Of a stretch of DNA of 64,000 nt, positions 34,492-44,359 are shown piece after piece; within the stretch, counting starts at the first letter, position 1, and each line of letters starts with the position of its first letter. A program made the position numbers and the translations under genes. Under the pieces are notes generated by a model that made no database searches, was not told where the DNA came from, and saw only the letters and a program-made list of their open reading frames with translations. The stretch is from NCBI RefSeq assembly GCF_016458825.1, contig NZ_CP066744.1:927868-991867 (forward strand), read 5' to 3'. The DNA is from Miniphocaeibacter halophilus (lineage in GTDB: Bacteria > Bacillota > Clostridia > Tissierellales > Peptoniphilaceae).

Positions 34492-36789
34492 GTGAATTTA
34501 GATAATATACCAAAGTATTTAAAAGAAAACGCAAGCTGGTGTCTTTGGAAAAAGGAGGTACGAAATGGAAAAGTCACCAAAGTTCCAATTAGTCCAGTGA
34601 CTAAAGGCTATGCATCTGTTAATAATCCAAGTACATTTACTAGCTTTAACAATGCAGTAAACAATCTAGGCTCATTTGATGGCTTAGGCATACGAGTAGA
34701 TGGAAATTTAGTCGCAATTGATGTAGATGATTGTGTTGTAAATGGAGATTTAAATGATTATGCACTAGAAATAGTGAACCACTTTCCAAATTCATACATT
34801 GAGTTTAGTCCAAGTGGTAAGGGTCTTAGAATTTTTACCTTTTTGCCGAACACCATTACCTACAACACCGACCTCTACAAAATGAAGACAAAAGAGGTTG
34901 AAGTCTATGTTGCAGGCTTTACTAATCGCTTTGTAACAGTTACAGGCGATTTCTATCAAGATGGTGAAATTGTAGAAGAAAGTGGAGGACTAATGTGGCT
35001 TTTAGAAAAATATCTAAAAAGAGAAAAAGACAATACAACCACCACACAAGACTTTAAAAGCTATCTAACAGATGAAGAGATAATTGAAAAAGCATCTAAT
35101 GCGACAAATAAAGAAAAGTTCCTTAGTTTGTGGACAGGAAATATTGAAGACTACACTTCTACTAGTGAGGCAGATCTAGCTTTAACATCTATCCTCGCCT
35201 TTTACGCAGGTGGAGATTATGGACAGATAGATAGGCTATTTAGAAAATCCAAGTTGTTTAGAGAAAAATGGGATGAACAAAGAGGTTCAAAAACCTATGG
35301 AGAGATAACCATAGAAAAAGCAATTTCATCCTTAAAAGAAGTTTATTCTACTCTACCGAAGCTGGATGCAAGTTTAGAATTTGGAATCGAAAAGCTAAAA
35401 GAAATGGGACTACCCTTATCTTCTAAATATTCATGGACAGATATAGGTTCTGGAAGAATATTTGCCGACTTCTACAAAGATAAACTTCGCTTTGTTCCTG
35501 AAAGAAAGTCCTGGTACTTCTATGAAGATGGAATTTGGATTCAAGATACTGGAAACCTAAAAGCTATGAAACTTTGTATGAAACTAGCAAACTTACTTCA
35601 TATCCTTGCCCTTGATATTGAAGATGAGCATAAAAGAAAGGCTTACGTTAAATTTTCTAACAGGTGGCAAGCTAGAGGATATCGAGTAAGTGTCCTAAAA
35701 GATGCAGAAGTTCATCATCCACTAAATGTATCTGACTTTGATAAAGACCCCTATCTTCTAAATTGCATGAATGGAACTTTAAATCTAAAAGCCATGGAAT
35801 TTTACGACCATAGAAGTTCAGACTATTTAAGCAAAATGGCAGATGTGATCTATGATCCTTATTCAACAAATGATAGATGGAATAGATACATTGATGAAAT
35901 TATGAGTGCCGATCAGGAGAAAGCTAAATTTTTACAGAAAATATTAGGCTACGGACTTACAGGAGACACAAGGCATGAATGCATGATGGTTCTCTATGGC
36001 ATGACAACGAGAAATGGAAAAGGTACTCTGTGCGAATCTATTCTTAAAGTTCTAGGAACTTATGCCTGTGCATCAAGACCGGAAACTCTAGCATTAAAAA
36101 ACAAAGTTAGCTCTTCAGGTCCCAGTGAGGATATAGCAAGACTTGCAGGAGTGCGATTTGTAAATATTCCTGAACCTGGTAAAGGTTTAGTGCTAAATGT
36201 CGCTCAAGTTAAAAGCATGACGGGAAATGACACCATCAATGCAAGGTTTCTTCATGAGAACTCTTTTGACTTTAGACCACAGTTCAAAATATACATCAAT
36301 ACAAACTACCTACCCATAGTCAACGATGTCACTATTTTTACCAGTGGAAGGATGCTCATTATTCCCTTTGATAGACATTTTACTGAAGAAGAGCAAGACA
36401 AAACATTAAAGTCAGAATTTGCAAAAGAAGAAGTAAAGTCTGCAATACTTAACTGGCTTATTGAAGGCTACAAACTTTTACAAAAAGAAGGACTAACTAT
36501 TCCTAATTCAGTAAAAGATGCAACTCTTAAATACCAAAAGGAATCAGATAAGATTGCTATATTCATGGAAGATTGCTTAGAAGAAGGAAAGGACTATGAA
36601 GTTAGAACTTCTGAAGTTTACGAAAGGTATAGGTCTTGGTCTTTAGAAAATGGCTACTATCTTGAGAGCATGAAGACCTTTAAACAATCTCTTGAGTCTA
36701 AAGCAACCATCAAAAGAAAAAGACCTAAAGATGGAAAACACAAGACCACAGTCCTAATTGGATATAGGTTAATTTCAGAATTTCTATAA
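34492..36789 (+). CDS. P4-family phage/plasmid primase-helicase (DUF5906-type)
   Basis: A 765-residue replication protein. The N-terminal ~200 residues are a primase-polymerase-like domain (ASWCLWKKE, LVAIDVDDCV, IEFSPSGKGLRIF). The C-terminal D5/SF3 helicase has a P4-type N-terminal cap and Walker A TTRNGKGT near residue 505, then FVNIPEPGKG, MTGNDTINARFLHENSFDF and INTNYLPIV. A C-terminal winged region follows. GTG start at 34492 after AAAGGAG. Such proteins replicate satellites such as P4 or PICIs from a nearby origin, here probably the array just upstream. Confidence 0.9.
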   Translation: MNLDNIPKYLKENASWCLWKKEVRNGKVTKVPISPVTKGYASVNNPSTFTSFNNAVNNLGSFDGLGIRVDGNLVAIDVDDCVVNGDLNDYALEIVNHFPNSYIEFSPSGKGLRIFTFLPNTITYNTDLYKMKTKEVEVYVAGFTNRFVTVTGDFYQDGEIVEESGGLMWLLEKYLKREKDNTTTTQDFKSYLTDEEIIEKASNATNKEKFLSLWTGNIEDYTSTSEADLALTSILAFYAGGDYGQIDRLFRKSKLFREKWDEQRGSKTYGEITIEKAISSLKEVYSTLPKLDASLEFGIEKLKEMGLPLSSKYSWTDIGSGRIFADFYKDKLRFVPERKSWYFYEDGIWIQDTGNLKAMKLCMKLANLLHILALDIEDEHKRKAYVKFSNRWQARGYRVSVLKDAEVHHPLNVSDFDKDPYLLNCMNGTLNLKAMEFYDHRSSDYLSKMADVIYDPYSTNDRWNRYIDEIMSADQEKAKFLQKILGYGLTGDTRHECMMVLYGMTTRNGKGTLCESILKVLGTYACASRPETLALKNKVSSSGPSEDIARLAGVRFVNIPEPGKGLVLNVAQVKSMTGNDTINARFLHENSFDFRPQFKIYINTNYLPIVNDVTIFTSGRMLIIPFDRHFTEEEQDKTLKSEFAKEEVKSAILNWLIEGYKLLQKEGLTIPNSVKDATLKYQKESDKIAIFMEDCLEEGKDYEVRTSEVYERYRSWSLENGYYLESMKTFKQSLESKATIKRKRPKDGKHKTTVLIGYRLISEFL

Positions 36790-36792
36790 AGT

Positions 36793-36880
36793 CTGTGGCA
36801 ATGTGGCAGATGAAAAATTTAATTTAGAAATCTTATATCTATATTAGAGAATACTTTTTTACTTGCCACACCTGCCCTCA
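36793..36880. repeat. Stem-loop repeat, copy 1 (GTGGCAATGTGGCAG type)
   Basis: A left arm GTGGCAATGTGGCAG followed by ATGAAAAA pairs with TTTTTTACTTGCCACA and CTGCC about 60 bp downstream. It lies right after the primase stop. A second copy at 37365-37449 has the same arms, and the 133-residue gene sits between them. Confidence 0.65.
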
Positions 36881-36898
36881 TTAAAGGAGGTGGTGCTT

Positions 36899-36916
36899 AT
36901 GTTTGTGTGTAATTAG
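36899..36916 (+). other. Five-codon reading frame with strong ribosome binding site
   Basis: AAAGGAGG (36883-36890) is eight bases ahead of ATG at 36899, which is followed by four codons and TAG (M-F-V-C-N). It could be a leader peptide, or only a remnant of a degraded gene start. Confidence 0.3.
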
Positions 36917-36957
36917 AAATTACTAAGCAAAAATAAAAATACAAGGAGGAATATTAA

Positions 36958-37359
36958 ATGCTTACAAAAGATGAATTAGAAAGAAAGTTTACTTTAAAAA
37001 ACAAGATTGTAGTTACAACACCTAAGGGAATATCAACAGTGTTAAAAAGAGAAAAAGCATCTCAGTATGTAATTAAAAAAGATGAAAGCGAAATCAAGCT
37101 GAATGACGTAAAAGATTTAACTGAATATTGTAAGGATATGTGCCTTTGCAGAAACAATGAAAAAGTCACTGAAGACTTATTGGAGAATGCCTTTAAGCTA
37201 CGAGATACGATCATTCTTCATAAGAAAGACAAGACACCTGTAAAAGTAGTTAAAGAAAAAATATATAATTACACACTGGATAATCAAGACACAGTCATCC
37301 CATTTAAAGGAACAGAAAATATTGTAGACTTTTTAAAGCAAAATAATTTTAGCCTATAA
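36958..37359 (+). CDS. Hypothetical 133-residue protein with internal duplication
   Basis: A small protein made of two related ~50-residue halves: FTLKNKIVVTTPKGISTVLKR then YVIKKDESEIKLNDVKDLTEY, and KLRDTIILHKKDKTPVKVVKE then YTLDNQDTVIPFKGTENIVDF. It starts at an ATG with AAGGAGG upstream. It lies between the primase and the capsid gene and is flanked by the two stem-loop repeats. No family recognised; the double module suggests a small binding domain. Confidence 0.6.
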   Translation: MLTKDELERKFTLKNKIVVTTPKGISTVLKREKASQYVIKKDESEIKLNDVKDLTEYCKDMCLCRNNEKVTEDLLENAFKLRDTIILHKKDKTPVKVVKEKIYNYTLDNQDTVIPFKGTENIVDFLKQNNFSL

Positions 37360-37364
37360 ATAAA

Positions 37365-37449
37365 GGTGGCAATGTGGCAGGTAAATATATAGGACTTAAA
37401 ACTTCTATTCTCTATGGGAAGTTTAGTTTTCACCTGCCACACTGCCCCA
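37365..37449. repeat. Stem-loop repeat, copy 2 (GTGGCAATGTGGCAG type)
   Basis: GTGGCAATGTGGCAGGT and the complement TTCACCTGCCACACTGCC flank a ~45-bp AT-rich loop. The arms match copy 1 (36793-36880). The stem is about 18 bp with few mismatches. Confidence 0.7.
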
Positions 37450-37470
37450 GATATTTTGAAAGGAACAAAA

Positions 37471-37671
37471 ATGATTATTGGAGATATTTTTGAAAAAGAT
37501 GAAATTACAGCTGTGGACTTAAAGAGCACTAAGTATGAAGTCCTAAATGTAATTAACAAAGATAAGGACAAAATCATCCTTGCTAAAGGAGACAAGTCTT
37601 ATCTTGTAATTGATGGTAGATTTAAAAATATGTTTTTTCACTTCTTTAGAGGAAGCCGAAGAATATATTGA
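37471..37671 (+). CDS. Hypothetical 66-residue protein, probably frameshifted at its 3' end
   Basis: A small soluble protein (MIIGDIFEKDEITAVDLKSTKYEVLNVINKDKDKIILAKGDKSYLVIDGRFK is its body) resembling one half of the upstream duplicated protein. The start at 37471 has AAAGGAAC upstream. After M54 a run of six T (37633-37638) is followed by FFHFFRGSRRIY. With one T fewer the reading becomes FFTSLEEAEEYIESKK and stops at 37684, which looks like a more natural end. So the gene is either frameshifted or slightly misread. Function unknown. Confidence 0.5.
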   Translation: MIIGDIFEKDEITAVDLKSTKYEVLNVINKDKDKIILAKGDKSYLVIDGRFKNMFFHFFRGSRRIY

Positions 37672-37684
37672 GAGTAAAAAATAA

Positions 37685-37786
37685 TTTGTGACCCAGGGGG
37701 CATACTAATCTCCAGGAGACTTTTTCCTATCAACGGTGCCGCTCTCTTACGCACAAAAAGTTAGGTTCAAAGGGGGTATTAACCCC
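37685..37786 (+). other. GC-rich structured non-coding block before the capsid gene
   Basis: About 100 bp clearly richer in G and C than its surroundings, with no gene. TTTGTG (37685-37690) pairs with CACAAA (37752-37757) and encloses ACCCAGGGGG, the palindrome TCTCCAGGAGA (37709-37719) and ACGGTGCCGCTCTC. A further GGGG/CCCC hairpin is at 37773-37786. It is like the GC-rich stretches that precede small terminase genes in HK97-type phages, as far as I recall. A packaging (cos-like) site or a structured 5' leader are both possible. Confidence 0.5.
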
Positions 37787-37812
37787 AAATTTAAAATATA
37801 AAGGAGAAATTT

Positions 37813-38760
37813 ATGTTAATTAAAGAAAAATCAAAAAGAAACGAAATATTGTCTGCTAATTCCTATAAAACTAATCTATGGAATTATTTAAGAAACAGGG
37901 ATGAATCATCTTATTCAAATATTAAGGCTCTTGGACTTTTCCAAGATGGCTCACCTTTTATGGATGCAGAAAGCAAAGAATACTTTAGAGAAAAACTTGC
38001 AGAAAAGAGCGTAGTTAGAAAAGAAGCTACAGTTTTAAAAAATGATGTAGATTCATCTTCTATTGTAACTTTCCCAAACAAATCAATTGCTACTTGGACA
38101 AAAGCAGGCGAACATGACCTATTTACCGATGCCTTAGAAATGAAAGATGTGGATGTGAATTTAGAATACAGCACATTATCTAACTTAATTACAATCCACG
38201 AAGATTTTCTAAATGATCCTCAAGCTAAGATTGAAAAAATAATCCTAGATACTTTTGCTAATAATTTCGCCAAAGCTGAAGATAAAGCATTTATAACTGG
38301 CTCTGGTAATGGAGAACCATTAGGACTTTTGGTAGACAAAGATATTAAAAGCCTATTTGCTACAAAAGAACTAAAGCTTGATGACTTGAAAAAACTATTT
38401 TTCTCTTTAGATAGTGAATACAGGGAAAATGCAAAATGGATAATGAATGATAAAACTGCTCTTTATCTTCAAAGCTTAAAAGATAATCAAAGTAACTTCT
38501 TGTGGAGTCAATATGATGGCACTTTTATGGGAAAAGATATTCTAATCTCAAACTTTATGCCAGATATTGATGCAGGTTTAAAGCCTATCGCCTTTGGAGA
38601 CTTTTCAAACTACTGGATTGTTGAAAGACAAAATCCAACAATAAAAAGATTGTCTGAGATGTTTATTCTTAAACAACATCAAGGCTTTATTATGAGAGAA
38701 TACCTCGATGCAAAGCTAATGGATAAGGATTCAATCCTTACCCTATCCATTGAAGGATAA
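37813..38760 (+). CDS. HK97-fold phage major capsid protein
   Basis: A 315-residue protein matching phage capsid family PF05065: LAEKSVVRKEATVLKND, ATWTKAGEHD, STLSNLITIHEDFLNDPQAKIEKIILDTFANNFAKAEDKAFITGSGNGEPLGLL and the C-terminal FKRL-like NPTIKRLSEMFILKQHQGFIMREYLDAKLMD. It lacks an N-terminal delta/scaffold domain, which in HK97 is removed by a protease; none is encoded here. It stands without portal, terminase, protease or tail genes. AAGGAG precedes its ATG. The stop overlaps the next start as TAATG. Confidence 0.88.
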   Translation: MLIKEKSKRNEILSANSYKTNLWNYLRNRDESSYSNIKALGLFQDGSPFMDAESKEYFREKLAEKSVVRKEATVLKNDVDSSSIVTFPNKSIATWTKAGEHDLFTDALEMKDVDVNLEYSTLSNLITIHEDFLNDPQAKIEKIILDTFANNFAKAEDKAFITGSGNGEPLGLLVDKDIKSLFATKELKLDDLKKLFFSLDSEYRENAKWIMNDKTALYLQSLKDNQSNFLWSQYDGTFMGKDILISNFMPDIDAGLKPIAFGDFSNYWIVERQNPTIKRLSEMFILKQHQGFIMREYLDAKLMDKDSILTLSIEG

Positions 38761-38942
38761 TGCCTATGTTAGAAGCTAAAAAGAATGAGATTAAGAAATC
38801 GGAGAATATCGAAGTATCTGGTACGATTTTTACAGTTCACTCTATTAAAAGTGAAAATGCAAAAAAGAGTGTAGAGCAAATCATAAGAAAGCTCATATTA
38901 AACAATGTGGATACTTTGAATAGAGCCAATTTATCAGCCTAA
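38760..38942 (+). CDS. TnpW-like transposon-encoded small protein
   Basis: A 60-residue protein with the TnpW core pattern (GTIFTVHSIKSENAKKSVEQIIRKLI): a beta hairpin then a helix. Genes like it precede TnpX-type serine recombinases in Tn4451-like elements; their function is unknown. The start codon overlaps the capsid stop in TAATG, so capsid and TnpW-like protein are co-translated, which is unusual for both. Confidence 0.75.
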   Translation: MPMLEAKKNEIKKSENIEVSGTIFTVHSIKSENAKKSVEQIIRKLILNNVDTLNRANLSA

Positions 38943-38951
38943 TTAACTTGA

Positions 38952-40652
<1,701 letters not shown>

Positions 40653-40653
40653 A

Positions 40654-40687
40654 AATCGGCACAAAGGTTAATACCTTCATGCCGATT
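40654..40687 (+). terminator. Hairpin after the recombinase gene
   Basis: AATCGGCA (40654-40661) and TGCCGATT (40680-40687) with an inner AAGGT/ACCTT stem. It starts 2 bp after the stop. There is no long T run, so it could be a terminator or part of the attachment region. Confidence 0.5.
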
Positions 40688-40703
40688 AAATATTAAGGAA
40701 TAT

Positions 40704-40740
40704 AATCCCTAATTAAGAGCCCCTTATGGCTACTTTTTTT
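40704..40740. repeat. Right inverted terminal repeat of the element
   Basis: AATCCCTAATTAAGAGC, then CCCTTATGGCTAC and seven T. It is the inverted counterpart of 28628-28664. It also contains a weak hairpin (AAGAGCC against GGCTACTT) before the T run, so it could double as a terminator. Confidence 0.6.
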
Positions 40741-40914
40741 ACTTCTCTATTAATTAATACGTTTTGTTTTTTATTTTTCTATCACTATTTATATTGTTAT
40801 TAAATAGAAAGGTCATATATTCTATTATTGATTTTTTAACCTATTAAATTGTTAATTGATTATTTTCATGGGTAAGAAATAAATGTTACAAATATAAAAC
40901 TTATGGAGGTATAA

Positions 40915-42957
40915 ATGTCTAAAAAAAATAATTTCGAAAATGAAAAAGACCACCATTTAGAGCATAATCATTCCCAACATAGTAGTATGGACCATTCAAT
41001 GCATATGGGGAATTTAAAAATCAAGTTTTTTATTTCTTTAATTCTAACAATTCCTATTATTTTCCTATCTCCAATGATGGGACTTAATTTACCTTTTCAG
41101 TTTACCTTTAATGGTTCTCAGTGGGTTGTTCTAATTTTAGCAACTATTTTGTTTTTCTATGGAGGCATGCCTTTTTTAAAGGGAGCTAAAATGGAATTGC
41201 AAATGAAAAACCCTGCAATGATGACCTTAATTTCCCTAGGTATTACCGTTTCATATATATACAGTTTGTACGCCTTCATTTTAAATAATATTTTAAAAAG
41301 CAGTACCCATGTAATGGACTTTTTTTGGGAACTGGCTACTTTAATTGTTATTATGTTACTGGGTCACTGGATAGAAATGAACGCTGTTGACAATGCAAGT
41401 AATGCCTTACAAAAAATGGCTGAACTACTACCAAGTTCTGCACTGGTAATTGATGAAAATGGAAATACAAGAGAAATTCCCCTTAAAGATATAAAAATCG
41501 GAGAAAGGGTTTTAGTAAGGTCCGGCGATAAAATTCCTGTTGACGGAATAGTTATTACAGGACGGACAACAGTAAATGAATCTATGATTACCGGTGAAGC
41601 AAAAGATGTTTTAAAAAATATTAATGACAAGGTCATTGGCGGTTCCATAAATGGTTCAGGAACAATTACAGTTGAAGTAACAGGAACAGGGGAATCCGGC
41701 TACCTATCCCAGGTAATGACCCTGGTTAGTAACGCACAAAAGGACAAATCAAAAGTAGAGGTATTATCGGACAAGGTTGCAAAAATACTTTTTTATGTAG
41801 CTGTAATAGTTGGACTATTGGCCTTAATAATATGGTTTTTTCTTACAAGGGACTTTAACAACGCCTTGGAAAGAACTGTTACAGTGTTGGTAATTGCATG
41901 TCCTCACGCCCTTGGCCTTGCAATACCTTTAGTTACAGCTAAGTCTACCTCCCTAGCTGCAAAAAACGGTCTATTAATAAAAAATAGAGAAGCACTGGAA
42001 ATAGCAAAAAATATTAATATAATTGTAATGGATAAAACAGGAACTTTAACAGAAGGTAATTTTACTGTAAATAAATATATTTCCTTTAATAAATCCTATA
42101 CCGATGAAAATATATTGGAATATATGGCTGCATTGGAACAAAACTCCAACCACCCACTTTCCATTGGAATAATGAATAAAGCTAAAGAACTTAATTTAAA
42201 ATTACCAACAGTTGACAATGTGAAAAATCTACCGGGAATAGGTTTGGAAGGAAAAATTGACGGAAAAGATATTAAAATTACAAGTTCTAATTATCTGGTA
42301 AATAATAAAATCAAATTTGATTATAACTTATTCGAAGAATTGTCCTCACAAGGTAATTCAATAAGTTTCTTACTAATTGACAATAAAAATATTGGACTTG
42401 TAGCTCAAGGAGATAATATTAAATCCGGTGCTAAAAAAATGATAGATGATTTAAAATCCTTAGGAATAAAACCTGTTATGTTAACAGGTGACAATAAACA
42501 AGTGGCTAATAACGTTGCAAAGCAACTTGGTATAGAAGATATTTTTGCCGGACTTTTACCAGAGGACAAAGAAAAAATAATAAGGGAATATGAAGAAGAA
42601 GGAAATACTGTAATGATGGTCGGTGACGGAATAAATGACGCTCCAAGTCTTGCCCGAGCCAATATAGGAGTTGCTATAGGTGCAGGTACAGATGTTGCCA
42701 TAGAATCAGCAGATGTTATATTAGTTAAAAGTGATCCTTCAGATATTTTACATTTTCTTACTTTAGCAAAAAACACTCAAAGAAAAATGGTTCAAAATAT
42801 TTGGTGGGGAGCAGGTTATAATATTATAGCTATACCTCTTGCCGCCGGTATATTAGCACCTGTCGGAATATTGTTAAGTCCAGCTGTCGGCGCAATACTA
42901 ATGTCAATGAGTACAATTATTGTAGCAATTAATGCTATGACCTTGAAAATGGAATAA
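40915..42957 (+). CDS. copB: CopB-type heavy-metal P1B-ATPase
   Basis: A 680-residue P1B-ATPase. The N-terminus is His-rich ([20 protein letters not shown]), there is no CxxC domain, and the sixth TM has CPH (IACPHALGL) rather than CPC, which marks the CopB/copper subgroup. [17 protein letters not shown] and GDGINDAPS are the phosphorylation, actuator and hinge motifs. It probably exports copper or silver. AATGTTACAAATATAA upstream shows no clear CopY box. It stands directly right of the element. Confidence 0.92.
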   Translation: MSKKNNFENEKDHHLEHNHSQHSSMDHSMHMGNLKIKFFISLILTIPIIFLSPMMGLNLPFQFTFNGSQWVVLILATILFFYGGMPFLKGAKMELQMKNPAMMTLISLGITVSYIYSLYAFILNNILKSSTHVMDFFWELATLIVIMLLGHWIEMNAVDNASNALQKMAELLPSSALVIDENGNTREIPLKDIKIGERVLVRSGDKIPVDGIVITGRTTVNESMITGEAKDVLKNINDKVIGGSINGSGTITVEVTGTGESGYLSQVMTLVSNAQKDKSKVEVLSDKVAKILFYVAVIVGLLALIIWFFLTRDFNNALERTVTVLVIACPHALGLAIPLVTAKSTSLAAKNGLLIKNREALEIAKNINIIVMDKTGTLTEGNFTVNKYISFNKSYTDENILEYMAALEQNSNHPLSIGIMNKAKELNLKLPTVDNVKNLPGIGLEGKIDGKDIKITSSNYLVNNKIKFDYNLFEELSSQGNSISFLLIDNKNIGLVAQGDNIKSGAKKMIDDLKSLGIKPVMLTGDNKQVANNVAKQLGIEDIFAGLLPEDKEKIIREYEEEGNTVMMVGDGINDAPSLARANIGVAIGAGTDVAIESADVILVKSDPSDILHFLTLAKNTQRKMVQNIWWGAGYNIIAIPLAAGILAPVGILLSPAVGAILMSMSTIIVAINAMTLKME

Positions 42958-43040
42958 GAAAATATATATTATTTTTATTTTAAGCTTTATTATTGAAGTA
43001 ATAACATCCGAATAAATTAGATTTTTATAAAAAATAAAAT

Positions 43041-43070
43041 ATTAAAAAGTAGCCATGGCTACTTTTTAAT
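43041..43070. terminator. Perfect 30-bp palindromic terminator between copB and the lipoprotein gene
   Basis: ATTAAAAAGTAGCCA and its complement, palindromic over 43041-43070. It serves both convergent genes and contains the lipoprotein TAA stop. The AAAAAGTAGCCAT core is shared with the right end of the element. Confidence 0.85.
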
Positions 43071-43659
43071 ATTTTACAGAAACTTTAATAATATTATTTT
43101 CAAGTCCAAGTCTTTCTTGTAATTCCTTAGTCAATTCCAACTGAAATTCCGTTTCAGATGCAATATCTTTAAAATCATATTCTACAGCATTAACAATAGT
43201 TCCTGAACCATAGTTGGTTTTATAATTATCTGTACCAACTATTTTCATATGTTCTTCATATCTATTGCCTTCAAGTAGACCTAAATTATTAATTTTTGTA
43301 TTTATAATAGCTCCGCCTGTCATCTTCTCACTAAATACAAGCTTAAAATCCTTTCTACTTACTGTAATAAAATTATCTTTAATTTCCTTATCATCAATAA
43401 GTATATTATACTTAACTTCATCCTTAGCTAACTCTTTAATTTCTTCTTCTGTTAAATAACCTAAGGTTTTTTCAATAAACCCTTCGAGACTTTTAAAGTT
43501 TTCTTCATAGTCTTTATTTAAACTTTCCAATTGCTTAATTTTCTCTTCGTTACTAATATCCCAATTATTTTCTGTCTCTTTATTACTATTTTTATTACAA
43601 CTAGAAAACACCATTACAGCAAAAGCTAAAAAAGTCAATAATATAAATTTCTTTTTCAT
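43066..43659 (-). CDS. Hypothetical lipoprotein
   Basis: A 197-residue lipoprotein with a type II signal peptide (lipobox VFSSC, C21), then a helical coiled-coil-like stretch (EEKIKQLESLNKDYEENFKSLEGFIEKTL) and a C-terminal beta-rich part (GGAIINTKINNLGLLEGNRYEEHM). Function unknown. Single gene with its own terminator. Confidence 0.7.
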   Translation of the reverse strand: MKKKFILLTFLAFAVMVFSSCNKNSNKETENNWDISNEEKIKQLESLNKDYEENFKSLEGFIEKTLGYLTEEEIKELAKDEVKYNILIDDKEIKDNFITVSRKDFKLVFSEKMTGGAIINTKINNLGLLEGNRYEEHMKIVGTDNYKTNYGSGTIVNAVEYDFKDIASETEFQLELTKELQERLGLENNIIKVSVKY

Positions 43660-43759
43660 TTTTAACTCCCATACTAAGACTTGTTGATTAAATTATATAA
43701 CATTAGACTTTTTAAATATTACATTTACCTTACAAAATGCATATTATGTTAACATTTAC

Positions 43760-44317
43760 TTAATTTTTCCATTCATCTCTTAACATAGAGTAATAAAACC
43801 TGTCTACATATTTCCCATCTATAAAGAAATAATCTCTTAGTGTTCCTTCATATTTGAAACCACATTTTTCAATTACTCCTTTAGAAGCCATATTATTTTC
43901 CTTATGACATACCTGTATTTTATGCATATTAATTTTGGAAAAACCATAGTCTATTATTTCCTTTACAGCTTCAGTGCAATAGCCTTTTCTTTGAAATAAG
44001 CTGCCAATACAATATTCTATTTCACAAAAATGATTTTTATTGTCAACAAGGAAAATTGCAATTTGTCCAATACAACTTTGTGATTCCTTTTCCACTATTG
44101 CCCATCTGTAATAATCTTCTTTTTCATAAGATGAAATATAATTATCCAGTAAGGAAATAACCTCATCCTTAGTAGTATATGCCGGCTCTGAAAGCATGGA
44201 CTGTATTTTAATATCACCAATCCAATTATCCGACATGTCCCTATAATCATCATATTTAAATGGTCGTAACAACAACCTATCTGTATTTATTTTCCTAGTC
44301 CCACAATGAGTTAGCAT
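43760..44317 (-). CDS. GNAT N-acetyltransferase (RimJ/RimL type)
   Basis: A 185-residue acetyltransferase: KINTDRLLLRPFKYDDYRDMSDNW, then EIEYCIGSLFQRKGYCTEAVKEIIDYGF and the C-terminal HKENNMASKGVIEKCGFKYEGTLRDYFFIDGKYVD, the RimJ/L family pattern. AAGGAGC lies before the ATG. It follows the S41 gene by 42 bp on the same strand. Confidence 0.88.
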   Translation of the reverse strand: MLTHCGTRKINTDRLLLRPFKYDDYRDMSDNWIGDIKIQSMLSEPAYTTKDEVISLLDNYISSYEKEDYYRWAIVEKESQSCIGQIAIFLVDNKNHFCEIEYCIGSLFQRKGYCTEAVKEIIDYGFSKINMHKIQVCHKENNMASKGVIEKCGFKYEGTLRDYFFIDGKYVDRFYYSMLRDEWKN

Positions 44318-44359
44318 AGTTGCTCCTTTTTTTAAAATATTCGTATATCCACCTTTAAA

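Noticed and set aside
40741-40914. Continuation of the truncated 28571 repeat on the far side of the element
   Set aside because: The missing GTTGTAGGTC arm is not found right of the element, so the repeat is not shown to be split by the insertion.
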